A stretch of 11,465 nucleotides of DNA from an uncultured Kangiella sp. GTDB taxonomy: Bacteria > Pseudomonadota > Gammaproteobacteria > Enterobacterales > DSM-103792. Made by a program: the position numbers and the translations under genes. The notes below the pieces were generated by a model. That model was not told the origin of the DNA. It made no database searches and saw only the letters and a program-made list of their open reading frames with translations. The stretch covers positions 1 through 11,465 of the forward strand of contig CAMLNB010000108.1 in assembly GCA_946481205.1 (NCBI GenBank), written 5' to 3'. Below, in pieces: positions 1 to 6,787 of the stretch (within the stretch, counting starts at the first letter, position 1; every line of letters begins with the position of its first letter).

Positions 1-435
1 CGCATACGCCACCCAAACCACCGCGATCAGAATGTCGATTGGCCATTCCAGCTCAGCATATTCTTTCGCCGAGGTGTAACCGAGCGGCAGCGTGATGGCA
101 GCCAGTACAATCACCAATTGCCAGCCCCAGAATGTGAAAGCGGCCAGCTTGGGAAATGCGAGCGGCACATGACTGGTGCGCTGGACCACCCAGTACGATG
201 TGGCAAACAACGCACAGCCGCCAAAGGCAAAGATCACGGCATTGGTATGCAGTGGTCGCAGTCGGCCGTATGACAGCCATGGCGTATTGAAATTGAGTTC
301 CGGCCAGATCAGCTGGGCGGCGATAATGACGCCAACCAGCATGCCGACAACTCCCCACAGGATGGTGGCGATGGCAAATTGGCGTACGACACGGAATTCG
401 TACTCCACGCCTGCCTGGACGCTGTTGTTCCCCAT
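1..435 (-). CDS. ccoN: cbb3-type cytochrome c oxidase subunit I (CcoN), N-terminal part
   Basis: This is the haem-copper catalytic subunit of the high-affinity cbb3 terminal oxidase, which reduces O2 with electrons from cytochrome c in the inner membrane. Only the first 145 codons are present; the reading frame is open through base 1, so the gene continues off the left edge. Visible features are a [13 protein letters not shown] first helix (about residues 17-40), the block [14 protein letters not shown] at 60-73, whose His63 matches the conserved low-spin haem b ligand of CcoN, then further hydrophobic helices near 66-86, 98-118 and 132 onward. The ATG at 435 is preceded by GGAGG at 440-444 and starts at the usual distance before the VVRQF block. 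An FNR box lies about 110 bp upstream, as expected for a low-oxygen oxidase operon (ccoNOQP). The family assignment is confident; the rest of the operon is not visible. Confidence 0.95.
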   Translation of the reverse strand, partial: MGNNSVQAGVEYEFRVVRQFAIATILWGVVGMLVGVIIAAQLIWPELNFNTPWLSYGRLRPLHTNAVIFAFGGCALFATSYWVVQRTSHVPLAFPKLAAFTFWGWQLVIVLAAITLPLGYTSAKEYAELEWPIDILIAVVWVAYA

Positions 436-517
436 GAAGCCTCCACGTTCAGATGGTCCAGTGCGAGCAGGCCGCATCGCGCCGACTGCCACAAAGACCC
501 GTTAATTGTCCTTACAA

Positions 518-523
518 ATTGTC
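518..523 (-). promoter_or_regulatory. Candidate -10 element of the ccoN promoter
   Basis: Minus-strand GACAAT matches TATAAT at four positions and sits where a class II FNR-dependent promoter should have its -10, given the box at 546-559. No good -35 is required at such promoters. The rest of the gene-free stretch 436-661 holds the ccoN leader and, on its right, the 3' flank of the sensor kinase gene, where I see no clear terminator. Confidence 0.45.
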
Positions 524-545
524 GAGGTTTGGCTCCGAACCACCT

Positions 546-559
546 TTGATTGAGATCAA
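546..559 (-). promoter_or_regulatory. FNR/Anr-type box upstream of ccoN
   Basis: The sequence TTGATTGAGATCAA is a perfect match to the FNR/Anr consensus TTGAT-N4-ATCAA. On the minus strand it is followed by GACAAT at 518-523, a 4/6 match to a sigma-70 -10 element. The spacing from box centre (552.5) to this -10 fits a class II site centred about 41.5 bp upstream of a start near 511, giving a leader of about 75 nt before the ccoN ATG. Activation by an FNR-family oxygen sensor is established for cbb3 operons in many proteobacteria; its use here is inferred. Confidence 0.88.
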
Positions 560-661
560 GGTGCGAGCGAAGGCCCATTGCTTCCTGTGTACATAACGAT
601 CAAAGACAGAGTAAATTGGCCGGCTAAAAGATGCAATATATATGAATCTTATGGTGGGTGG

Positions 662-2863
662 TTATTCTGCGACCAGGCCCGTACCGGGCAAGGTAAAACG
701 GAAGCTCGCGCCTTTCCCTGGGGCACTTTCCGCCCAGATCCGGCCGCCATGGCGCTCGACAATGCGCCGGCTCAGGGCCAAGCCAACGCCGGTGCCTTCG
801 AATTCCTCGGCGCGATGCAGGCGCTGAAAGACGCCGAACAGCTTGTCGGCATACGCCATACTGAAGCCCACACCGTTGTCGCGCACCACATAAACTGGCT
901 CGCCATCCTGGCGCTCGCAGAACACTTCGATGCTGCGCGATGAGGCGTTGCGACTGAACTTCACCGCATTGGATAACAAATTCACCAGCACCTGCTTGAG
1001 CAAGCTGCGATCGGCGTAGCAGGGTGGCAGCACGCCCATGACAGGCTGGCCGATGTCCTCATCGGTGCTGTCTTGCAGCTCCTGCCAGACCTGGCTGACC
1101 AGCTCTTGCATATCAACCGGCTCGCGCAACATCTCGGTGCGCGACAGCCGAGAGAAGCGTAGCAAATCGTCGATCAGCATCCCCATGCGCTGACTCGCCG
1201 ACATCATGCGATCCAGATAACGTTGGCCGTCTTCATCCAGCTTGCTGCGATAATCCTGCACCAGCGCCGTACCGAAGCCGCTGATGGCCCGCAGCGGCGC
1301 CCGCAAATCGTGCGATACCGAATAACTGAAGCCTTCCAGTTCCCGGTTGGCAATCTCCAATTCTTCGGTACGTTGCCGGACACGCAACTCCAGCTCTTCG
1401 TTCAGTTTGCGGATTTCGCGTTCCGAGCGTTTTCGATCGGTCAGATCAATGGCAATCACCAAGCGCCGGGCGCCGATGCGCTGAACGTTGAACTCGATAT
1501 CGCGTACCTCACCATCCAGACAGCTGACATGGACTTCCAATGGTTCGAACTGTTCGCCGGTGCTGTCGGTGTGCTCCAATCTGGCGTGCCATTCCCGGAA
1601 CACCATCGCCCGGTATTCCGGATCCGGATACGCTTCAGCCCACCACTGCGACAGATTCGATAGCGCTTTCAAGTCATAACCAAACAAACGCTGAAATGCT
1701 TCATTGATCAGCAGCACCAGGCCTTCTTCATTGATCACCGACATTGCGACTGGCGATTGCTCAACCAATGACCGGAATTGCTGCTCGCGCTCCCGTAATG
1801 CGTGTTCGGACTGAATCGTTTCGGTGACATCGCGCATGACGCCGCGTACGACCCGCGAGGCCGGTATTTCGGTGATGAACAGTTTGCCTGCCATCTGCAG
1901 GTGACGTTCACCGCGCTCAACATGCGACCAGCGAAATGTGGTGGTCTCCGGTTTGCCGCTTTGCAGAATGCGCGCCAGCGTTTCCGCCACCAATGCGGCA
2001 TCATCCGGACTCAGCAATTGTCGGAAGCCGTTCCAGGTTGGCTGAAAATGCTCAGGCAGCAATCCAGTCATCCGATAGATCGTTTCATCCCAAATCACAG
2101 AACCATTTGCCGGATCCAGCTCCCAAACCCCTTGCTGGGCAGCCGACAGGGCCAGTTGCATCCGTGCCTGTTGTTCACGCAAACTGCTTTCTCGTCGAAC
2201 AATGGCATGCAGCATGCGCTCAAAATCGACCTGCAGTTGCTGGATTTCATTCTCTGGCAATTGCAGATCGGCCCCCTCATCGGCAGCCATTGTCCGCGCG
2301 CGTTCGGCCAGCTTGCGTGCTGGCTTGGCAATCAATCGCTCTACCGCGATATAGAGCAACACCGCCATGATGCCAAGCGCAGAAATAACAATGCCGAGCA
2401 CAATCACGTACTGCGGCAGGCGATCGGTCAGCGGCGGCACATAATAAAAGGCTTCAATCTTTCCCAGCGGTTGTTCGTTGTAAATGACCGATTGCTCCAT
2501 CCGCAATAAACTGCTGGTTGGTGAAGGAGGGTAGACAAAATTCTGCAGCTCCGGACTGACGTAACGCGCAAACACCTCATCATCGCCTTGCTTGATGACC
2601 ACGGCAGCTCGAAAGCGTGAATCCAGCGCCAGCGTTCGCAAGGTTTCCAGGGCAGACTCGCGGTCATCGAAATCCAGCGCTGCCTGCATGTTCAACGAAA
2701 TCACTTCCAGTTGCGCGCCGACTTCCTGTTGCAAGCGCGACTGAAAAGTTCGCGCTTCGTAGCCAAGAATCGCCAAGGCCACCAACGAAATGGCAACAAT
2801 GGCCGTCAAGCCAAGCACTCGTAGTAGCGCGCCACGCAAGCTGATAGTTGACCAGCTGATCAT
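662..2863 (-). CDS. Membrane-bound hybrid-less sensor histidine kinase (periplasmic sensor, HAMP, PAS-PAS, HisKA, HATPase)
   Basis: A 733-residue transmembrane sensor kinase that should autophosphorylate and pass phosphate to a response regulator. In order it shows TM1 at about 13-35, a periplasmic domain at 36-150 (length and YPPSP/YNEQPLGKIEAFY-like features suggest a CHASE8-type sensor), TM2 at 151-173, HAMP at about 174-225, two PAS domains (about 234-350 and 360-478), a coiled coil (480-508), and HisKA with phospho-acceptor His518 in SVSHDLRAPLR. The ATPase domain follows, with N-box residues N628 and N632, the G1 motif RDNGVGF (661-667) and the G2 motif GTGVGLAL (690-697). There is no receiver domain, and no response regulator gene is in the window. 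The ATG at 2863 has AGGAG at 2870-2874 and overlaps the stop of the yfiR-like gene by 4 bp, indicating translational coupling. The periplasmic partner and CHASE8-like sensor recall the YfiR-YfiN pair, with a kinase output instead of GGDEF. Ligand and target are unknown. Confidence 0.93.
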   Translation of the reverse strand: MISWSTISLRGALLRVLGLTAIVAISLVALAILGYEARTFQSRLQQEVGAQLEVISLNMQAALDFDDRESALETLRTLALDSRFRAAVVIKQGDDEVFARYVSPELQNFVYPPSPTSSLLRMEQSVIYNEQPLGKIEAFYYVPPLTDRLPQYVIVLGIVISALGIMAVLLYIAVERLIAKPARKLAERARTMAADEGADLQLPENEIQQLQVDFERMLHAIVRRESSLREQQARMQLALSAAQQGVWELDPANGSVIWDETIYRMTGLLPEHFQPTWNGFRQLLSPDDAALVAETLARILQSGKPETTTFRWSHVERGERHLQMAGKLFITEIPASRVVRGVMRDVTETIQSEHALREREQQFRSLVEQSPVAMSVINEEGLVLLINEAFQRLFGYDLKALSNLSQWWAEAYPDPEYRAMVFREWHARLEHTDSTGEQFEPLEVHVSCLDGEVRDIEFNVQRIGARRLVIAIDLTDRKRSEREIRKLNEELELRVRQRTEELEIANRELEGFSYSVSHDLRAPLRAISGFGTALVQDYRSKLDEDGQRYLDRMMSASQRMGMLIDDLLRFSRLSRTEMLREPVDMQELVSQVWQELQDSTDEDIGQPVMGVLPPCYADRSLLKQVLVNLLSNAVKFSRNASSRSIEVFCERQDGEPVYVVRDNGVGFSMAYADKLFGVFQRLHRAEEFEGTGVGLALSRRIVERHGGRIWAESAPGKGASFRFTLPGTGLVAE

Positions 2864-3483
2864 GGTTCGCTCCTGGAGTCTGGTTTGACAGGAGCAATAT
2901 CCGTATCCGGTTTGCCAAGCACACGATCGGCGTGACGAAGCAGCTTCGAACTCAGCGTCAAACGATGCCGGCGCAGATGATCGAGGTTAACTTCAAAATG
3001 CACGGTACCGCCGCCAAGGAAGAAGCTGATGTCACCACCCAGAGCAAGAAACTCCGGCGTTTCGCCGACGAACAGAATGGGTTCGTGCACGCCCTGGCCC
3101 AGCAGTTCTTGTTGACGCGCGGTTGGTACCGTTGCCGAAACAAACACCAAGTGACAACCTGTCAACGCGTCACTGACCAATTGATTGACTTGAATTGGTA
3201 AGCCATGCACGCGCTGTTGACCAAGTTTTTGGGTCAGCACTGCCGCCATATCGGCCTGCTGGGCCACGCAGAACTGAAAATGCTGCTGGGTAAACGCGCC
3301 ATCAGGCCATTCGCTGTATTTGGCAAAGTTGAACAGAAACGCTGCCTTGATCTCGTATTCACGCGGAACAGCCGCATTACCGGCATAACCCGGTGCGAAC
3401 GGTACCAGCGAGCCGGCTAGCCACCACAGCACGCACAACGCACGCCGTTTGGCCGCCGGTCCGACAACGTGGTCCGGAATCAT
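2860..3483 (-). CDS. YfiR-family periplasmic protein
   Basis: A 207-residue secreted protein of the YfiR (DUF4154) family. The N-terminus AAKRRALCVLWWLAGSLVPF followed by GYAGNA is a Sec signal peptide with cleavage near residue 34-37. The mature part opens with EYEIKAAFLFNFAKYSEWP (42-60), the family hallmark. It continues with FCVAQ (Cys72) and GCHLVFVS (Cys110), which match the spacing of the conserved disulfide in Pseudomonas YfiR, and ends with the ILFVGETPEFLALGGDISFFL-like and NLDHLRRHRLTLSSKLLRHA blocks. YfiR in Pseudomonas inhibits the diguanylate cyclase YfiN by binding its periplasmic domain. Here the coupled downstream gene (ATGA overlap) is a histidine kinase, so the protein probably modulates that kinase; this is inference. 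The ATG at 3483 was chosen because it gives a proper signal peptide. An in-frame TTG at 3522 would add 13 polar residues and has no Shine-Dalgarno; the ATG's own ribosome site is also weak. Confidence 0.9.
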   Translation of the reverse strand: MIPDHVVGPAAKRRALCVLWWLAGSLVPFAPGYAGNAAVPREYEIKAAFLFNFAKYSEWPDGAFTQQHFQFCVAQQADMAAVLTQKLGQQRVHGLPIQVNQLVSDALTGCHLVFVSATVPTARQQELLGQGVHEPILFVGETPEFLALGGDISFFLGGGTVHFEVNLDHLRRHRLTLSSKLLRHADRVLGKPDTDIAPVKPDSRSEP

Positions 3484-3644
3484 CAGTTTGGAAGGTCCAT
3501 GGTTTCTGGTTCGACAGACCAAGCATAGGAGTCAGCCGCGAATTTGCTGCTGCTAAAGCACGAATTTCCTTGGTTTTGCCGGTATGGGCCGGCACCTCCT
3601 TAACGCCTTATAATGTATATTATGTTAAATAAAAGGTGCTCCAC
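3484..3644 (-). other. Leader-like intergenic region upstream of the yfiR-like gene
   Basis: This 161-bp gap lies between the regulator stop and the yfiR-like start and contains no gene I can support. On the minus strand it holds an AT-rich segment (about 3605-3630) with a short palindrome ATAAT-GTAT-ATTAT that could contain a promoter or operator, then TAAGGAGGTG (3593-3602), then a GC-rich hairpin with arms TGCCGG and CCGGCA, then ACCAAG and CTTGGT arms flanking a copy pair of AAATTCG. It looks able to fold into a structured 5' leader, but it does not match the riboswitch classes I could recall, and no function is claimed. Confidence 0.35.
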
Positions 3645-4364
3645 TTACTCTGATTTACGTAGTTCAGATGGAATCTCGCCAAATAGCCGGCGGAACTGTT
3701 TGCTGAAATAGCTTGGCTCGGCAAAACCGCATTGGTACGCCACCTGCGCCACCGGGAGTTGGGTTTCGACGAGCAAGCGACGGGCGTTTTCCAGCCGGAC
3801 CTCGTTGATGAACTGGTTCGGCGTCTTGGCCAGATGCTTCTTGAAACGCCGTTCCAACGCGCTGACCGACAGATGTGCCTGCGCCGCCAACTCCTCAATG
3901 CTGATGTGGCGATGGTAATTGGCGTAGATGAAACGCACCGGTGCTTCGATGGCCTGGACGTTCAACAAGGCTTTTGAGGTTTTCTCCAGATGCCGGGTAA
4001 TGCCGTAGGTGCCGAGCAGCGTGCCGTGTTCATCCCGCAGGGCTTGTTTGGAGGTGGAAAACCAGCCTAGCTCACCGCTGGCGGTACGGTTGAGTTCCAA
4101 GCGGTCAACTGCCTCCAGACCATCCAGCACGCGTTTGTCGTCGGTGACGTACTGAAACGCCAAGTGCGGCGGTGAGAAATCGAAATCGGTTTTCAGCAGG
4201 ATTTGTTCGAGCGCGTCGCAGCCCAGATGCTGAATGAATGGCGTGTTGCCGTAGAGGATTCGGCTTTCGGTGTCTTTGATCCAGAACAGGATGTCCGGCA
4301 GCAGGTCGAACGCGGCAATTATTTGCTTTAGCCCTGCCTGTTGCAGGATGTTCTGCGGCGCCAT
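3645..4364 (-). CDS. PAS domain-containing AraC-family transcriptional regulator
   Basis: A cytoplasmic transcription factor of 239 residues. The N-terminal half (about 20-128) is a PAS domain: FDLLPDILFWIKDTESRILYGN, a middle section, and the closing LRDEHGTLLGTYGITRHLEK strand pair. The C-terminal half is a complete AraC/XylS DNA-binding domain with HTH1 at about 155-178 (SIEELAAQAHLSVSALERRFKKHL) and HTH2 at about 204-229 (PVAQVAYQCGFAEPSYFSKQFRRLFG), including the conserved GFAEPSYFSKQFRR signature. No membrane segments are present, so a cytoplasmic ligand or cofactor is expected. It is divergent from the sugar operon with 142 bp between the starts, so it probably controls that operon, perhaps by sensing an imported sugar intermediate; both points are inference. 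ATG at 4364 is preferred; a GTG one codon upstream (4367) is possible. Neither has a strong Shine-Dalgarno. Confidence 0.92.
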   Translation of the reverse strand: MAPQNILQQAGLKQIIAAFDLLPDILFWIKDTESRILYGNTPFIQHLGCDALEQILLKTDFDFSPPHLAFQYVTDDKRVLDGLEAVDRLELNRTASGELGWFSTSKQALRDEHGTLLGTYGITRHLEKTSKALLNVQAIEAPVRFIYANYHRHISIEELAAQAHLSVSALERRFKKHLAKTPNQFINEVRLENARRLLVETQLPVAQVAYQCGFAEPSYFSKQFRRLFGEIPSELRKSE

Positions 4365-4411
4365 CACTGCGGAATCCAGCGGTTTGACGAATGAGCCTAG
4401 GATACCGCAAA

Positions 4412-4449
4412 CGCCGATTTTGTTGCATCGCCGACCGAATTTCTATTAG
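4412..4449 (+). promoter_or_regulatory. Candidate promoter and tandem repeat ahead of the sugar operon
   Basis: Within the divergent region I see a weak sigma-70-like pair, TTGTTG at 4420-4425 and TATTAG at 4444-4449, with an 18-bp spacer. This would start transcription near 4456, about 50 nt before the first gene. A direct repeat CGCCGA occurs at 4412-4417 and 4429-4434, 17 bp apart on the same face and bracketing the -35, an arrangement compatible with an AraC-family activator site. Both calls come from short matches and could be chance. Confidence 0.22.
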
Positions 4450-4506
4450 CGCCAAAGGCAGTCCAGACACTATGGTCAGTGAATTGGGCTCAACACACGA
4501 GTGGCT

Positions 4507-5667
4507 ATGCGCAACGAACCGATTCGGATGGGCATGGTGGGTGGTGGCGAAGGCGCTTTCATCGGCGCGGTGCACCGCATGGCGGCCAATCTTGATGGTC
4601 AGATCGAGCTGGTCTGCGGCGCCTTCAGCGCGGATGCAGCGCGCAGCGTGGCATCTGGTCGCGCCTTGTTTCTTGAACCTTCCCGTTGTTACGCCAGCTA
4701 TCAGCAGATGTTCGAAAGCGAAGCCCGCTTGCCGGCGCAGCAGCGGATGGATTTCGTCGCCATCGTCACACCGAATCATTTGCATTTTCCGGTAGCCAAA
4801 CTCGCCATCGAGTCCGGTTTTCATGTGTTGTCCGATAAACCGGCAACGCTCAATCTGCAAGAAGCCTTGGCGCTGCGTGCCCTGCTCGACCGCTATCCCC
4901 TCCTCTATGGTTTGACGCATACCTACACCGGTTACCCGATGATCAAAGAGGCACGTCATCAGGTGGCGAGTGGCAAACTCGGGCCGATCCGGAAAGTCGT
5001 TATTGAATACAGTCAAGGTTGGCTAGCTGCCAAACAAGATGAAACCAGCAAGCAAGCCGCCTGGCGCCTCGACAGCAAACAATCCGGCATCAGTTGCTGC
5101 ATGGGCGATATCGGTGTGCATGCCGCGAATCTTGCCGAATATGTCAGCGGCTTGACGATTACCGAGCTGTGTGCCGATTTGAATAGCGTGGTCGCTGGCC
5201 GCAGTCTGGATGATGATGGCACGGTGCTGCTGCGGTTCAACAACGGCGCCAAAGGCGTATTGATGGCCAGTCAGATTGCAGTCGGTGAAGAAAACAATCT
5301 ACGGCTGCGCATCTACGGCGAAAACGCAAGTCTCGATTGGTCGCAGATGGAACCGAACAGCCTCTGGCTCAAGAGCCAGCATGCGCCGACCCAACTGTTT
5401 CGCGCCGGCGTCGGTGAATTATCTCCCGCAGCGCGCGCAGCCATGCGAACGCCGGCCGGACATCCCGAGGGCTATCTTGAAGCGTTTGCCAATATCTATC
5501 GCAACTTCGCTGGACAAATTGCCGCCTTCAAAGCCGGTGCGCCCGCTGACAACGCCCGGTTTGACGTACCGGGCATTGACGCGGCGATTCGCGGCATGGC
5601 GTTTATCGACAACGCCGTGCGCGCCAGCCAGCAAGAACGCAAATGGCATCCATTCACTGTCGAATAA
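4507..5667 (+). CDS. Gfo/Idh/MocA-family NAD(P)-dependent sugar oxidoreductase
   Basis: A 386-residue cytoplasmic dehydrogenase/reductase acting on a sugar hydroxyl or keto group. The N-terminal Rossmann fold shows GMVGGGEGAFIG (about 9-20), a glycine-rich NAD(P) loop typical of the GMVGGG-GAFIGAVHR subgroup. VTPNHLHFPVAKLAI (about 87-101) and SDKPAT (about 109-114, the EKP-equivalent lysine) follow. The C-terminal domain carries GDIGVHAANL (about 200-209) with the catalytic-type Asp and His. No signal peptide is present. It is the first gene of the six-gene operon and ends 12 nt before the next. In characterised 3-keto-sugar pathways such enzymes interconvert 3-keto-glucose-type products and the free sugar; the actual substrate here is inferred. 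ATG 4507 is chosen because it leaves the usual short lead before the Rossmann loop; an in-frame GTG at 4501 would add two residues. Ribosome-binding sequence is weak for both. Confidence 0.9.
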   Translation: MRNEPIRMGMVGGGEGAFIGAVHRMAANLDGQIELVCGAFSADAARSVASGRALFLEPSRCYASYQQMFESEARLPAQQRMDFVAIVTPNHLHFPVAKLAIESGFHVLSDKPATLNLQEALALRALLDRYPLLYGLTHTYTGYPMIKEARHQVASGKLGPIRKVVIEYSQGWLAAKQDETSKQAAWRLDSKQSGISCCMGDIGVHAANLAEYVSGLTITELCADLNSVVAGRSLDDDGTVLLRFNNGAKGVLMASQIAVGEENNLRLRIYGENASLDWSQMEPNSLWLKSQHAPTQLFRAGVGELSPAARAAMRTPAGHPEGYLEAFANIYRNFAGQIAAFKAGAPADNARFDVPGIDAAIRGMAFIDNAVRASQQERKWHPFTVE

Positions 5668-5679
5668 GCTGAGCGCCAG

Positions 5680-6753
5680 ATGAAACAGGTTAAAGGAATG
5701 AAGCAGATAAAAGGCCCGGCGATTTTCCTTGCACAGTTCGCTGCGGATCAGGCGCCGTTCAATAATTTTCGCGATATCTGTCGCTGGGCTGCCAGCGTCG
5801 GCTTTGCCGGCATTCAGATCCCGACCTGGGAACAGCGTTTGTTCGATCTGGAAAAAGCCGCCAGCAGTCAAGACTATTGCGATGAAATTGCCGGCATTGC
5901 AGCCGAGGCCGGTCTTGCTATCACCGAGCTTTCAACGCACCTGCAAGGGCAGCTGGTTGCAGTGCATCCTGCTTATGATCAGATGTTTGATGGCTTTGCG
6001 CCCGCCGCGTTGCGCGGCAATGCCACGGCGCGTACGCAGTGGGCAACGCAGCAACTGATACTGGCGGCTAAAGCCAGTCAACGTCTTCACCTGAAAAGTC
6101 ATGCCAGTTTTTCCGGGGCGCTGCTCTGGCACACGGTTTACCCATGGCCGCAACGCCCGGTCGGTTTGGTCGAGCAGGGTTTTGCTGAGTTGGCCAAACG
6201 CTGGCTGCCGATTCTGAATCAGTTTGATGAGGCCGGTGTGGATGTCTGTTATGAATTGCATCCGGGTGAAGATCTGCACGATGGCGTGACGTTTGAACGC
6301 TTTCTTGACGCTACCCAGCATCATCGCCGCGCCAATATCCTTTACGACCCCAGTCACTTCGTGTTGCAGCAGCTCGACTACCTCACCTTTATCGACATCT
6401 ATCACGATCGCATCAAGGCTTTTCATGTCAAGGATGCCGAGTTTCATCCAAGCGGCCGTAGCGGCGTTTACGGTGGCTATCAAGGCTGGCTGGAGCGTCC
6501 CGGCAGGTTCCGCTCGCTCGGCGATGGCCAAGTGGATTTCAATGGCATCTTCAGCAAGCTCACCCAATACGGTTACGACGGCTGGGCGGTGCTGGAATGG
6601 GAGTGTTGCATCAAGCATCCGGAGGTGGGGGCTGAAGAAGGTGCGGCGTTCATTCGTCGGCATCTGATCACACCAACCGATAAAGCATTTGATGATTTTG
6701 CCGGCGTTGCCACAGACCAGGCGCTGAACAACAGAATCCTGGGTCTCGAATAA
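5680..6753 (+). CDS. Sugar phosphate isomerase/epimerase-like TIM-barrel protein
   Basis: A 357-residue member of the xylose isomerase-like TIM-barrel (AP endonuclease 2) superfamily. Likely divalent-metal ligands are visible in order: E192 (CYELHPGED), D223 and H226 (LYDPSHF), H249 (AFHVKDAEF) and E306 (VLEWEC). The strand-1 region GFAGIQIPTW (41-50) and a substrate loop with YGGYQGWLERPGRFRSLGDG are also typical. There is no signal peptide, so it acts in the cytoplasm. Next to a Gfo/Idh oxidoreductase and DUF1080 and GMC genes, it most likely isomerises, epimerises or cleaves a keto-sugar. Related TIM barrels also include C-glycoside deglycosylating enzymes, so the exact reaction is open. 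The N-terminus contains an imperfect 18-bp tandem repeat (MKQVKG then MKQIKG), so the start may be ATG 5680 or ATG 5698; AAAGGA directly abuts the second ATG. Confidence 0.88.
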   Translation: MKQVKGMKQIKGPAIFLAQFAADQAPFNNFRDICRWAASVGFAGIQIPTWEQRLFDLEKAASSQDYCDEIAGIAAEAGLAITELSTHLQGQLVAVHPAYDQMFDGFAPAALRGNATARTQWATQQLILAAKASQRLHLKSHASFSGALLWHTVYPWPQRPVGLVEQGFAELAKRWLPILNQFDEAGVDVCYELHPGEDLHDGVTFERFLDATQHHRRANILYDPSHFVLQQLDYLTFIDIYHDRIKAFHVKDAEFHPSGRSGVYGGYQGWLERPGRFRSLGDGQVDFNGIFSKLTQYGYDGWAVLEWECCIKHPEVGAEEGAAFIRRHLITPTDKAFDDFAGVATDQALNNRILGLE

Positions 6754-6787
6754 CAAAACTGTCGCTCTTCAATCACAGGGAAAGAAT

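Noticed and set aside
1802..2509. 235-residue plus-strand open frame inside the sensor kinase
   Set aside because: It is antisense to the PAS, HAMP and TM regions of the kinase and shows no recognisable domain.
3484..3644. Cyclic-di-GMP (GEMM-I) riboswitch upstream of the YfiR-like gene
   Set aside because: It was considered because of GGCAAAACC and GGAAA on the minus strand, but the conserved GGGACGCAAAGC core and the tetraloop-receptor part are absent.
4105..5016. 303-residue open frame on the minus strand across the regulator and oxidoreductase starts
   Set aside because: It is antisense to two well-supported genes, crosses their divergent promoter region, and its translation is Arg/His-rich with no family pattern.
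5932..6756. 274-residue minus-strand open frame
   Set aside because: It is fully antisense to the TIM-barrel gene, whose catalytic motifs are clear; the frame is a by-product of GC-biased codon use.
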